Shown: in pieces, positions 1-8,822 of the stretch
Layout: each line of letters starts with the position of its first letter
How positions within the stretch are numbered: position 1 is the stretch's first letter
NCBI RefSeq assembly: GCF_900104355.1
Contig: NZ_FNIY01000002.1
Coordinates: 1,054,001-1,118,000 of the forward strand
Reading direction: 5' to 3'
Source: Phyllobacterium sp. OV277
Lineage (GTDB): Bacteria > Pseudomonadota > Alphaproteobacteria > Rhizobiales > Rhizobiaceae
Length of the DNA: 64,000 nucleotides
Notes under the pieces: model-generated
The model's database searches: none
The model's input: only the letters and a program-made list of their open reading frames with translations
What the model was told of the DNA's origin: nothing
Translations under genes and position numbers: made by a program

Positions 1-1
1 G

Positions 2-877
2 CTGATAAATTTCTTGAACACTTGCATTAAAAGCAGTGAATTCGGAATGCAATCATTTCGATTGATACTCGTTGATGATGGCAGCAAGGACCGCACATGG
101 TCTATCATCAAGGATTTCACCGAGAAGCTCCCCGTAAAAGGCATCAAGTTAAGCCGAAATTACGGTCATCAAAGTGCTATGCTCGCCGGGCTGACTATTG
201 CGGACGCTGATGTTGTTTTGACCATCGACGCAGATCTTCAGGACGACATATCCACGATTGGGGAAATGCTGAAGGCATATCAGGAGGGAGTTGATTTAGC
301 TCTCGGGGTTCGTTCGTCGCGCGGGAATGATAGTGTAATTAAGAAGTCTACCGCCATCGGCTATTATAAGCTAATGCGCGCAATGGGCGTGAATATCATA
401 GAAGATCATGCAGACTTCCGATTAATGTCCCGGCGGTCACTTGATGTGCTTCTTGCCCACCAGGAAGTAAATCTCTTTCTCCGTGGCGTGATACCGTCGA
501 TCGGATTTCCGACGAAAATCATCCACTATGAACGACAGGATCGTGAATTCGGAGAGACCAAATATACGTTGCGAAAGATGTTGGGTCTGGCCATAAATGG
601 AATTACATCATTTTCTGTCGTCCCACTCCGTTTTGTAGCGTTCACAGGCGCAGCCTTCAGCTTTGCCGCCTTCGTCGGAGTATTCTGGGTCATAATTGTC
701 CGTGTATTTTTTTACGGTGACGTTGTGCCAGGATGGGCATCGATTGCACTCCCCATTCTATTTCTCGGTGGTGTTCAGCTTTTTAGTCTCGGCATTGTTG
801 GCGAATACATCGGGAAAATTTATCTCGAAGTAAAGAAACGCCCACGATTCGTGATCGAGGCGACAACAAATGACTGA
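2..877 (+). CDS. Polyprenyl-phosphate glycosyltransferase, family 2 (GtrB/ArnC/DPM1-like), 5'-truncated by window edge
   Basis: The frame is open to the left edge. A TTG at 14 could start it, but the codons before that read smoothly into the fold, so the true start is probably outside the window. Visible parts are the nucleotide-binding LILVDDGSKD strand, the metal/catalytic TIDADLQDD motif about 50 residues later, and two C-terminal membrane helices ending in GEYIGKIY. Enzymes of this type put a sugar from a nucleotide donor onto undecaprenyl phosphate at the inner membrane. It overlaps the next gene by 8 bp, so the two are probably translated together. The sugar cannot be told from sequence. 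Base composition is AT-richer than the rest of the window. Confidence 0.85.
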   Translation: MINFLNTCIKSSEFGMQSFRLILVDDGSKDRTWSIIKDFTEKLPVKGIKLSRNYGHQSAMLAGLTIADADVVLTIDADLQDDISTIGEMLKAYQEGVDLALGVRSSRGNDSVIKKSTAIGYYKLMRAMGVNIIEDHADFRLMSRRSLDVLLAHQEVNLFLRGVIPSIGFPTKIIHYERQDREFGETKYTLRKMLGLAINGITSFSVVPLRFVAFTGAAFSFAAFVGVFWVIIVRVFFYGDVVPGWASIALPILFLGGVQLFSLGIVGEYIGKIYLEVKKRPRFVIEATTND

Positions 878-2393
878 ATTTTCTTGGCAGTTCGTGCTCA
901 TTGTTTGGGAACACCCTTACATATTCATGTCACTGGTGGTGATCTTCCAGTTGGTTGTTTCTTTTAGCCTGCTAATGATGTGGCGTATTGAGATGCTGCC
1001 AATGCGAGGTGAGAATCCAGAAACGACCATGCGTGTCTCGGACGTGGCAATGCTTACAGCCATCGTGCTTGCTGCCGGCTTCTTTATTCAATTTCGTGAA
1101 AGTTTCACTTGGTGGGACGCAAACATTTTCTTCACAACGGTGAGCCCGACATCGTACCAATGGTATGCGCCGCCGATATGGCCCACCGGGGGAAGATTTT
1201 TCCCGCTGGCTCATCAAGAATTTCATTTTCTTGGCAAACTGAGCAAGACAATGGAATTCTACCGACTGTTTTCTACAGTCGAGTTTGCCGTTGTTTGCCT
1301 TCTTTCGTGGTGGATATTGAAGCCATCGAAAGCAGCTCCTCTTCTTTGGTTCGCCATTCTTTGCTCCACTCCAATTGCTTCCAGTTTTATCGATCTCATT
1401 TATCCTGAGCGCAACATTGCTCCGTTAAGCACGATAATCATCTGCGCAGTCTTCATATTCATACGCTCGGGAGGGTGGCTATCAGCTGCAGTTGCGAGTT
1501 TGGGTGTGTCGTTAATCGTTTTCTACAAAGAGACTTCAATAATACTTCCATCTTCTCTTGCTTTTTGCTGCTTTGCTAAAGCAGTTTGTGCTGATCATAA
1601 ATATAAAAATAGACTTATTGTTGCTTGTCTCATGACAGCAATACCGGTTGTAGTTTGGTTATCTCTATATGCTATTCTAATAATACCGCACATTACCGAT
1701 AGGTATCATTCAACATCGACGTTTATCGATGCACTTGTTTATCAGCTGGAATCTCCGTGGATTTACCTGTGTCTCGGCGCTTCGACTTATCGAATCATGA
1801 CGGGCAAGATTTTCGACCCCGTTTTTGATGCGCTGCCGCTCGCAGTTCTCGGGCACATTTTGGCTCTCGTTCTTTTGCAATTTGATATGCCCTACTACTC
1901 GGCATCTATCGCGCTTCTATCCATATTCTACGTGTTTTGGACATTTTCAGAGAGGACGAAACTGCTGTCTTTGATCGTAGCAGCATTGATAATCTGGCAA
2001 GCTCCCATCACGTGGAAGGATATTTCTGACAAGAAACAACTCACATACGCAAAAAGCCAGGCTGCCGATTTCCTGCTCAGCAAGATCCGGGATGGGGCGG
2101 TGATTCATATCTTCGGTTCAGCGTACGAAGCTGGTCTTTTCGGCGGATATCTGAAAGCTAAAAGCGGTATTGCCCTCGAGATCGTCGTTCATACCAACAA
2201 ATGGATGGGTGGAGATTGCTCACCCGATATCAAGATTTATTGCCATCCGCCCAGAGATATCAAAGGAGGCGAATACTTGCTTGGCTTGAGTGAAAAACCC
2301 ATTCTATCGGATGGCGACAATCTGGTTTTCGAGACGCAGCCCGCCCCTGAATTTTCAGGAAACCATAAAATGAAAGTTTATCAACGAATTTGA
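870..2393 (+). CDS. Polytopic membrane protein, possible GT-C type sugar transferase
   Basis: The 507-residue protein is mostly hydrophobic, with about ten predicted membrane segments and a soluble C-terminal part of about 110 residues. I do not recognise a named family. An acidic residue just after the second membrane segment (in SFTWWDANIFF, about residue 83) resembles the extracytoplasmic acidic loop of GT-C glycosyltransferases. Its 8-bp overlap with the lipid-linked glycosyltransferase upstream fits a flippase/transferase partner that uses the lipid-linked sugar, as GtrC-type proteins do. That role is inference. The stretch around 1540-1700 is strikingly AT-rich with codons unlike the downstream housekeeping genes, a sign of transfer. 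Confidence 0.6.
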   Translation: MTEFSWQFVLIVWEHPYIFMSLVVIFQLVVSFSLLMMWRIEMLPMRGENPETTMRVSDVAMLTAIVLAAGFFIQFRESFTWWDANIFFTTVSPTSYQWYAPPIWPTGGRFFPLAHQEFHFLGKLSKTMEFYRLFSTVEFAVVCLLSWWILKPSKAAPLLWFAILCSTPIASSFIDLIYPERNIAPLSTIIICAVFIFIRSGGWLSAAVASLGVSLIVFYKETSIILPSSLAFCCFAKAVCADHKYKNRLIVACLMTAIPVVVWLSLYAILIIPHITDRYHSTSTFIDALVYQLESPWIYLCLGASTYRIMTGKIFDPVFDALPLAVLGHILALVLLQFDMPYYSASIALLSIFYVFWTFSERTKLLSLIVAALIIWQAPITWKDISDKKQLTYAKSQAADFLLSKIRDGAVIHIFGSAYEAGLFGGYLKAKSGIALEIVVHTNKWMGGDCSPDIKIYCHPPRDIKGGEYLLGLSEKPILSDGDNLVFETQPAPEFSGNHKMKVYQRI

Positions 2394-2411
2394 TGATCTA
2401 CAGGAAACTTC

Positions 2412-3116
2412 ATGTCTCAAGAAGATGCACATAGCAATGAGTTTGACGCCTACAAATCGAGTTATGCTGACGCTGTAAATAAATCTATTTCGTTTTCGGG
2501 TTTGAATGTTGATTTTTTCATCCGTGCCAAGGCGGTTAGGCTCGTCGATATTCTAAGGAAGCATATTGGCGATCCGACAGAGTTGTCGATATTGGATGTC
2601 GGTTGCGGGGTTGGGACATATCATCCGCTATTGCGCGGCCAAGTCGGAAAGATTTCCGGCATCGACCCATCGGCGGAATGCATTTCAGAAGCTGAGAGCA
2701 ACAATCCGGATGTGGCCTACAAGTCATTTGATGGGAAACAGATTCCACATCCCGACGCTTCATTTGACGCGGCCTTTGCCATCTGCGTTATGCACCACGT
2801 ACCGCCGTCTGATTGGACATATTTTTCATCGGAGCTCGCCAGGGTTACGCGGCCCGGTGGACTTGTCGTCTTGTTCGAGCACAACCCTTACAACCCGCTT
2901 ACGCGCAGAGCCGTGAACACCTGCCCGTTTGACGCCGACGCGGTTCTCCTTACAAAGAAAACAGCATCGCAATATCTGCAAGGTGCGGGATTGCGTGACG
3001 TGGATGGACGGTACATCTTAACCGTCCCGGCAATAAAGGGAGTAATGCGCAAGGTTGACGACGCGTTTGGTCAATTGCCTTTTGGGGCGCAGTATTTCGT
3101 AATGGGTCGTGTTTGA
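2412..3116 (+). CDS. Class I SAM-dependent methyltransferase
   Basis: A 234-residue protein with a clear Methyltransf_11-type core: motif I ILDVGCGVGTY near residues 59-69, an acidic SAM-ribose strand (GIDPSAECI), and the post-motif strand FDAAFAICVMHHVP. It follows the membrane protein by 18 bp on the same strand and so belongs to the same three-gene cassette. A role in modifying a surface glycan or its lipid carrier fits the neighbours but is inference. The stop codon lies 5 bp from the 3' end of the convergent tRNA-Arg(CCT), so this gene is the last one of the AT-richer block. Confidence 0.8.
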   Translation: MSQEDAHSNEFDAYKSSYADAVNKSISFSGLNVDFFIRAKAVRLVDILRKHIGDPTELSILDVGCGVGTYHPLLRGQVGKISGIDPSAECISEAESNNPDVAYKSFDGKQIPHPDASFDAAFAICVMHHVPPSDWTYFSSELARVTRPGGLVVLFEHNPYNPLTRRAVNTCPFDADAVLLTKKTASQYLQGAGLRDVDGRYILTVPAIKGVMRKVDDAFGQLPFGAQYFVMGRV

Positions 3117-3121
3117 TTTTA

Positions 3122-3198
3122 TGGTGATCCCGACTGGATTCGAACCAGTGGCCTACAGATTAGGAATCTGTCGCTCTATCCTACTGAGCTACGGGACC
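3122..3198 (-). tRNA. tRNA-Arg (anticodon CCT)
   Basis: A 77-nt cloverleaf reads on the minus strand. The acceptor arms GGTCCCG and CGGGATC pair with one G-U, followed by discriminator A and an encoded CCA. The D arm GTAGCTCAG, the T arm with TTCGAAT, and a seven-base anticodon loop TTCCTAA giving CCT are all visible. The 3' end faces the AT-richer cassette at 1-3116; tRNA 3' ends are classic integration targets for genomic islands. Confidence 0.95.
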
Positions 3199-3314
3199 AT
3201 GCGGCCAGACATACTGTTTTTCAGCGGCAACGCCAAGTCTCAACATGCAGGAAATACGCACATCTCTCAGAGCAGTTTCTGCATATGTTCAGGCAGAAAC
3301 TGCTCGATGAGTAA

Positions 3315-4484
3315 TCAGGATGCGGCGGGCAGGGCGCTTTCGGCAAGCTGTACCCAATAGCTGATGCCGTGCGGAATGACGTCGTCATTGAAGTCATAGG
3401 CAGGATTGTGCAGCGAGGCACTCTCGCCATTGCCGATGAATATGAAAGCGCCGGGGCGTGCTTCAAGCATATAGGAGAAATCTTCCCCCGCCATCATCGG
3501 TGCAACTTCCTGATTGACTGCATTGTTGCCAGCCACACTCTGTGCCGTGCGGGCAGCAAACTCCGTCTCCTTATCATGATTGAACGTCACGGGGTAGTTG
3601 CGGTCGTATTCCAGCTTGGCAACCGCGCCGAGCGCCACCGCTACACCTTCGGCCACTTCGCGCAGGCGTTTTTCGGCAAAGTCGCGCATTTCCGGACGCA
3701 ATGTGCGCACCGTGCCCGCAAGCTCCGCCTTCTGCGGAATGATGTTGTGTGCATCACCCGCGTGGAATTTGGTCACTGACAATACAACGGAATCAAGCGG
3801 GTCCGTGCCGCGCGAAACGATGGTTTGCAGCGCGTTGACAAGCTGCGCGCCGATGACCACCGGGTCGATCGTGCGGTGCGGCTGGGCCGCATGGCCGCCA
3901 CGGCCTTCGATGGTGATGGTGAATTCATCGGTTGCGGCCATGATCGGGCCTTTGCGAATGGCAAACTGGCCTATGGGAAGCCCGGGAATATTGTGCATGC
4001 CATAGACTTCGGAGATGGAAAAGCGCTCCATCATGCCTTCCTTGACCATCTCGCGGCCACCACCGCCGCCTTCTTCGGCGGGCTGGAAAATCACGGCCAC
4101 CGAACCTTTGAAATTGCGGGTTTCAGCCAGATATTGCGCCGCGCCGAGCAGCATGGCGGTGTGGCCGTCATGGCCGCAGGCATGCATCTTGCCGGGGTTC
4201 TTCGACGCATAGGGCTTGCCGGTGATTTCATTGAGCGGGAGTGCATCCATGTCGGAGCGCAGACCAACCGTCTGGCCTTCGCCGTGGCGGCCATGAATGA
4301 TGCCGACCACGCCTGTCTGGCCGATGCCGGTGACCACTTCGTCAACGCCAAATGCATGCAGCTTATCAGCCACAAATTTCGCGGTCTCGTGAACATCGAA
4401 CATCAGTTCCGGGTTCTCGTGCAAATGGCGTCGCCACTGCGAAACCTCTTCCTGCATTTCGATGGCGCGATTGAGCAAAGGCAT
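3315..4484 (-). CDS. M20 family amidohydrolase (hippurate hydrolase/IAA-amino acid hydrolase-like)
   Basis: A 389-residue M20D peptidase/amidohydrolase that cleaves N-acyl amino acids. Motifs in order are RRHLHENPEL near the N terminus, GLRSDMDALP, the HACGHDGHTAMLLGA metal site, FQPAEEGGGG and a late MMAGEDFS. These hold the usual His, Asp and Glu ligands of the two-metal centre. The frame stays open upstream to 4826, but family N termini begin close to the ATG at 4484 (MPLLNRAIEMQ), and the extra residues are low-quality coding sequence. The gene stands alone, divergent from the carboxypeptidase at 4660. The natural substrate is unknown. Confidence 0.88.
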   Translation of the reverse strand: MPLLNRAIEMQEEVSQWRRHLHENPELMFDVHETAKFVADKLHAFGVDEVVTGIGQTGVVGIIHGRHGEGQTVGLRSDMDALPLNEITGKPYASKNPGKMHACGHDGHTAMLLGAAQYLAETRNFKGSVAVIFQPAEEGGGGGREMVKEGMMERFSISEVYGMHNIPGLPIGQFAIRKGPIMAATDEFTITIEGRGGHAAQPHRTIDPVVIGAQLVNALQTIVSRGTDPLDSVVLSVTKFHAGDAHNIIPQKAELAGTVRTLRPEMRDFAEKRLREVAEGVAVALGAVAKLEYDRNYPVTFNHDKETEFAARTAQSVAGNNAVNQEVAPMMAGEDFSYMLEARPGAFIFIGNGESASLHNPAYDFNDDVIPHGISYWVQLAESALPAAS

Positions 4485-4659
4485 TCTGGTACAACTCCAA
4501 ACGTGCGGACTCTGACAATTCAGTGAACAGTTCAAAGGTGTTTTGCCTTTTGACTGCCACATAGGATAGATAAGGCCATTGCGACCCGGCGGGAAGCCCG
4601 GCAATGAAATCACAAGGCCATTTCCCTGGTTCTTTATACAGACAGGCTGGATATCTGGA

Positions 4660-5775
4660 ATGCGTAAAACTGTAACACTCTTTCTTTCAGCTTGCATGGT
4701 GTCAACCATTGCGGGCCTGTCGACAGCAGCACTTGCGGGCCCGAACATCACTGTTGATGTGGGTACAGGCGAGATTTTGTCGCAGGAAGATGCGTTCCAG
4801 CGCTGGTATCCGGCGTCGCTTACCAAGCTGATGACGGCTTATGTGGCGTTTCGCATGATCGAATCAGGCCAGATCACACTGGACACGCCGATCAAGATGA
4901 CGGCGCGCGCCGCAAAAGAGCCGCCGAGCAAAATGGGCTATAAGGCGGGCTCAGAGCTGACGCTCGACAATGCGCTCAAGATTCTGATGGTCAAATCCGC
5001 CAACGATGTGGCGATGGCTGTCGGCGAGACGCTGGGTGGCTCGTCGGAAAAGTTCGCCGTGCTCATGAATGCGGAAGCCAAGCGCCTCGGCATGTATGGC
5101 TCGCATTTCGTCAATCCCAATGGCCTGCATTCGGACGATCATTATACGACTGCCCGCGATCTGGCTGTCCTGACCGTGCAGATGCGCCATGAATTTCCGC
5201 AATATATGCATTACTTCGATATTGAAGCGATTGATTCCGGTAACAAGATTCAGGCCAACTTCAATGCGCTGATCGGCCGGTTTCAGGGCGCAGATGGTAT
5301 GAAAACCGGTTTTGTCTGCCCGTCCGGTTTTAATCTGGTCGGTTCGGCCACGCGCGATGGCCGTAATGTCATTACTGTTGTTCTGGGTGAGCTGAAGCAA
5401 CCGGATCGCGCCACCAAGGCGGCGGAATTGCTGGCCAAAGGTTTTGAGACACGCGGCACCGGGACTACGCTGCAGGCATTGCAGCCCTATGGTCCTGCAA
5501 CGCGCGATGTCGCGGTGAATATGCGCCCGACCGTCTGCTCCAAGGAAGCTGCTGCTTCCGATAGCTGGGACGGCAAGGACGCGGAAGGTCATATCATTCA
5601 GGGCTCGCCCTATATGTACCGGATGGATCACGAGCCGCAGGCGGAACTCGTCGCGCTGCTGCCTTCGAAGATCGCACCCAAAGGCAAGGATATGAGCCGT
5701 ATTCCCATACCAATCCCGCGTCCTGATCGCGCATCGCTGAGCGATGCGGCGGATGCGGCAAAAACAGTGAACTGA
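4660..5775 (+). CDS. D-alanyl-D-alanine carboxypeptidase (penicillin-binding protein, S11 family)
   Basis: This periplasmic enzyme trims the terminal D-alanine from peptidoglycan pentapeptides. The 371-residue form from the ATG at 4660 begins with a signal peptide (MRKTVTLFLSACM up to about ALAG, residue 27). The penicillin-binding motifs are all present: SLTK (S53-K56), SAN (113-115) and KTG (215-217). An in-frame extension back to 4579 is rejected because it would place residues ahead of the signal peptide. It lies 24 bp upstream of the cobW-like gene on the same strand and may be cotranscribed with it. Confidence 0.92.
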   Translation: MRKTVTLFLSACMVSTIAGLSTAALAGPNITVDVGTGEILSQEDAFQRWYPASLTKLMTAYVAFRMIESGQITLDTPIKMTARAAKEPPSKMGYKAGSELTLDNALKILMVKSANDVAMAVGETLGGSSEKFAVLMNAEAKRLGMYGSHFVNPNGLHSDDHYTTARDLAVLTVQMRHEFPQYMHYFDIEAIDSGNKIQANFNALIGRFQGADGMKTGFVCPSGFNLVGSATRDGRNVITVVLGELKQPDRATKAAELLAKGFETRGTGTTLQALQPYGPATRDVAVNMRPTVCSKEAAASDSWDGKDAEGHIIQGSPYMYRMDHEPQAELVALLPSKIAPKGKDMSRIPIPIPRPDRASLSDAADAAKTVN

Positions 5776-5799
5776 ACAATTCAAGCTTAGGATGATATC

Positions 5800-6987
5800 A
5801 TGAGTGGCCTGCCTCTTCCCATTCCGGTTTCTGTACTCACGGGATTTTTGGGGTCGGGGAAGACCACCTTGCTCAACCGCCTGTTGAAAGATCCGGCTCT
5901 TGCCGACACGGCCGTCATCATCAACGAGTTTGGCGATGTCGGGATTGATCACCTTCTGGTGGAAACGGCGAGCGAGGGCGTTATAGAGCTCTCCGATGGC
6001 TGCCTGTGCTGCACGGTCCGGGGGGAGTTGGTTGATACGCTTGCCGATCTCATTGACCGTCTGCAGACGGGGCAACTGAAAAAGCTCAAGCGGGTCATCA
6101 TCGAAACCACGGGTCTTGCCGATCCTGCGCCAGTCCTGCATGCGATTATGGGCCATCCGGTGCTGTTGCAGGCTTTCCGCGTTGACGGGGTGATTACCAC
6201 TGTGGATGCGGTCAACGGCATGGCCACGCTCAATGCGCATGAGGAAGCCGTCAAACAGGCGGCGGTTGCCGACCGTATTGTGGTAACAAAAACCGACATG
6301 CCGGAGGCCGCTGAAGGACTGTCCGCACTGCATGCCCGGCTTGCGGCGCTTAATCCCGGTGCTGATATTATTGATGTTGGCGACGCGCGCACGGGCTATG
6401 CGGCGCTGTTTGAATGCGGTGTCTATAATCCTCAAACAAAAACCATCGACGTGCAGCGCTGGCTGAAAGCCGAAGCTTTTCGTGACCGGGAGCACGAGCG
6501 TGAGGAAGCCGAGCATCACACCCATCACGATCATGATCACCACCATCATGACCATGCGCATCATCATGACCATGATCACGACGGGCATCACCATCACGAC
6601 GTCAATCGCCATGATGCGGCGATCCGATCATTCTCTTTGACACATGATAAGCCGGTGCCACGCGCTGGTTTTGAGATGTTTCTTGATCTTCTGCGTTCAG
6701 CCCATGGCGAGAAGCTGCTACGCGTCAAAGGCATCGTGCAACTGGCGGATGACCCGGAGCGCCCGATGGTCATTCACGGTGTGCAGCAGATTTTCCACCC
6801 GCCAGTTCGTCTTTTGGCTTGGCCTGACTGCAAGCACGAAACCCGTCTGGTGATGATCGTGAAAGATTTGCCTGAGAGTTACATCACGCAGCTTTTCAGC
6901 GCATTCCTCAATGAGCCAAACATTGATACGCCGGATCGCGCCGGGTTGTTTGAAAATCCCTTGGCCATACCGGGTATGAAAATTTAG
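5800..6987 (+). CDS. CobW/G3E-family GTPase, putative metallochaperone
   Basis: A 395-residue COG0523 protein. The Walker A site GFLGSGKTT is at 15-23, the diagnostic metal-binding CxCC motif at C68, C70 and C71, and a very His-rich linker spans about residues 233-267 before the C-terminal CobW_C domain. Members bind GTP and deliver zinc or, in cobalamin-linked cases, cobalt. No cobalamin gene is adjacent (cobS/cobT lie 19 kb away), so a zinc role is as likely as a cobalt one. An AGGATG ribosome-binding sequence precedes the ATG. The His tract encodes a repeated CAT/CAC stretch that makes long antisense open frames. Confidence 0.85.
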   Translation: MSGLPLPIPVSVLTGFLGSGKTTLLNRLLKDPALADTAVIINEFGDVGIDHLLVETASEGVIELSDGCLCCTVRGELVDTLADLIDRLQTGQLKKLKRVIIETTGLADPAPVLHAIMGHPVLLQAFRVDGVITTVDAVNGMATLNAHEEAVKQAAVADRIVVTKTDMPEAAEGLSALHARLAALNPGADIIDVGDARTGYAALFECGVYNPQTKTIDVQRWLKAEAFRDREHEREEAEHHTHHDHDHHHHDHAHHHDHDHDGHHHHDVNRHDAAIRSFSLTHDKPVPRAGFEMFLDLLRSAHGEKLLRVKGIVQLADDPERPMVIHGVQQIFHPPVRLLAWPDCKHETRLVMIVKDLPESYITQLFSAFLNEPNIDTPDRAGLFENPLAIPGMKI

Positions 6988-7031
6988 CCATAAGCCGTTA
7001 ATCCAGTTTGCTGCAATTCATGTAGTGGGTA

Positions 7032-7285
7032 GTTCGACAAGAGCTCACCATGAGGGGTGTTCATACCACAAGGGGCATACCTCTCCCCGTCATCCTCGGG
7101 CTTGACCCGAGGACCCATAATCAGAACGCGCCGAGCATCCAGATCATTTGATTTCCTTAGCCGCGGGTCCTCGGGTCAAGCCCGAGGATGACGGGGAGGG
7201 GTGGGATTGGGGGGAGTCTAGTTCTGCAACGTTGATCATTATCTTTGCAATCACCCATCTCTGTCATGGTGAGGCTGTTGAACCA
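7032..7285. repeat. Composite palindromic intergenic element: type A arms with a type B palindrome nested inside
   Basis: The outer arms are GTTCGACAAGAGCTCACCAT near 7032 and an imperfect inverted copy ending in GTTGAACCA at 7285. The same outer arms recur at 34941, 41131, 52362, 52892 and 55494. A second, unrelated palindrome fills the centre (7081-7200). This element occupies most of the 333-bp geneless gap between the cobW-like gene and tusA. Confidence 0.75.
7081..7200. repeat. Type B palindromic element
   Basis: Arms of 36 bp at 7081-7116 and 7165-7200 are inverted copies with one mismatch, built around TCCTCGGGCTTGACCCGAGGA, itself a smaller palindrome. A second copy with the same arms is at 41249-41355, again nested inside type A arms. 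Confidence 0.85.
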
Positions 7286-7320
7286 TGAATCATCGCTTTG
7301 CAGATATCTGGATTTATGGC

Positions 7321-7545
7321 TTAGCCACGCTCGATATGAAAGCGGTGGCCGCCATCAATAGTCACCGTTTCAATCAGCCTGTGACCATCGGTCATGCAGA
7401 AATTGGGCATGTCGATCACGGCGAGGGGATCGCTTGTTTCAACCCACAGCCGCGTGCCCTCGGGCATGGTTTCCAGACGTTTGCGGGTTTTAAGCACCGG
7501 CAAAGGGCAATTCAGGCCGCGCAGGTCGTAAATATCAGCGCTCAT
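7321..7545 (-). CDS. tusA: TusA/SirA-like sulfurtransferase
   Basis: A complete 74-residue TusA-fold protein. The signature LRGLNCPLPVLKTRK near residues 8-22 holds the sulfur-accepting cysteine (C14) in the CPxP motif. TusA proteins carry persulfide sulfur for tRNA thiolation and other sulfur transfer. Length matches the family. It is on the same strand as, and 23 bp downstream of, the L,D-transpeptidase gene, so they may share a transcript although their functions differ. Confidence 0.88.
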   Translation of the reverse strand: MSADIYDLRGLNCPLPVLKTRKRLETMPEGTRLWVETSDPLAVIDMPNFCMTDGHRLIETVTIDGGHRFHIERG

Positions 7546-7568
7546 GCCGAATGCTCCGGATGGCTCAC

Positions 7569-8822
7569 TTAGTTACCAATGATTTTCCACCAGGCCTTTT
7601 TGGCAGGCTGTTCAGCAACAGTCGCTGAAACGTCCTGCACCTGAGCTGGAGCAACGGATGGCACGGGCGCTACCGTCTGGGTAACAACCGGTGCTGATGC
7701 ATTGGTTGCAACTTGATTGGCAGTTGAAGCCGGTATGGCGGCAACGGTCATGCGGTGCCGCTTACCAGCTTCTTTTTCGTCGCGCACCTTGTCGGCAGCC
7801 ACTGCGGAAGCGAGGCGAACCATCACCTGCGGTTTCAGCGCTGCGTCCTTGTCCTGCGGCGACAGGGATGGCGGCTCCTGCGTGACGCGTTCACCACGGG
7901 CGCGGCGGGCGCTCCATTCGGCGATGATCTTGGCTTCACTCAGTCCCTGAATCGAGCGGCTCGGCGGCGTGATGCTGCCTTTGCCTGCCATAGTCGAGAA
8001 TGCGGCCTCATAATTGTTCTGATAGCTCTGATAGGCCATCTTCAGCGTTTCGGGCTGCTGCATGGGCGGGCAGATAGCCGTCGCTGCAATCGGTGCATTC
8101 GGGTCGGTTGTGTGATTGAAGACATATTTCTTCTCGCACACATCCACCTTGGGCGGCACCTTGGTGATTTCGAAGTGGTCGTAACCTTCTTTCAGGTTCT
8201 TCCAGAAGCCATAGTTCGGATCGTCTTTGTAGCGCGCCATATTGGCTGCGGTCATACGGAACGGAAAGGCCTGCAGCTGGATCGAATCCTGGCCGCCTTT
8301 GAAAGCGTCGCGGGCGAAAGCATAGATTTCCTGAACCTGCGCGTCGGTCATCGAATAGCAACCCGACGACGAACATGCGCCGTGCACCATCAGATTGGCG
8401 CCAGTGCGGCCAAGGGCCTGATCAAGCGCGTTGGGGAAACCGGTGTTGAAGGACAGGTAATAGCTGGACTTCGGATTCATCTGGCCCGGACGCACGGCAT
8501 AAAAACCTTCCGGTGCCTGACGGTCGCCTTCGATGAATTTCGGGCCAAGCTTGCCCGACCATTTGCAAATCTTGTAGCTCGTGACGATATCGTAGCGGCC
8601 ATTGTCCTTGCGCTTCCACACTTCAAGAACGTTCTCTTCCTTGAAGATGCGAACCATAACCGGCGCGGTCATGCTCATGCCCTTGGTCTTCATCAGCTTG
8701 ACCATTTTTTCGGACAGTTGCTGTTCGGACTTTGGCGCAAGATCAGAAACGGATGCGCCCTGACAACCTGCGAGAAACAGGGTCAGCATCAACGGTGCAA
8801 GGATATGTGTCGGTATTTTCAT
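7569..8822 (-). CDS. L,D-transpeptidase (YkuD/YafK family) lipoprotein
   Basis: A 417-residue exported protein. A signal peptide ends in a lipobox LAGC with the lipidated cysteine at residue 20. The YkuD catalytic motif is visible as H148 with S153-G-C155 (MVHGACSSSGCYSM). The domain resembles YafK/murein L,D-transpeptidases, which make or cut peptidoglycan cross-links or attach proteins. The last third (about 260-417) is low-complexity, rich in Ala, Pro, Val and Thr, and probably spans the periplasm. Start codon is the ATG at 8822, directly before the signal peptide. Confidence 0.85.
   Translation of the reverse strand: MKIPTHILAPLMLTLFLAGCQGASVSDLAPKSEQQLSEKMVKLMKTKGMSMTAPVMVRIFKEENVLEVWKRKDNGRYDIVTSYKICKWSGKLGPKFIEGDRQAPEGFYAVRPGQMNPKSSYYLSFNTGFPNALDQALGRTGANLMVHGACSSSGCYSMTDAQVQEIYAFARDAFKGGQDSIQLQAFPFRMTAANMARYKDDPNYGFWKNLKEGYDHFEITKVPPKVDVCEKKYVFNHTTDPNAPIAATAICPPMQQPETLKMAYQSYQNNYEAAFSTMAGKGSITPPSRSIQGLSEAKIIAEWSARRARGERVTQEPPSLSPQDKDAALKPQVMVRLASAVAADKVRDEKEAGKRHRMTVAAIPASTANQVATNASAPVVTQTVAPVPSVAPAQVQDVSATVAEQPAKKAWWKIIGN

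Noticed and set aside
6496-6605. Short tandem repeat or CRISPR-like array in the CobW-like gene
   Set aside because: The repetition is CAT/CAC codons for a histidine-rich metal-binding linker inside an intact gene. No spacer-repeat periodicity is present.
4951-6612. Long antisense frame of 553 codons over the carboxypeptidase and CobW-like genes
   Set aside because: It is the shadow of two well-supported genes. Its Met/Val-rich start is the complement of the CobW-like histidine tract.
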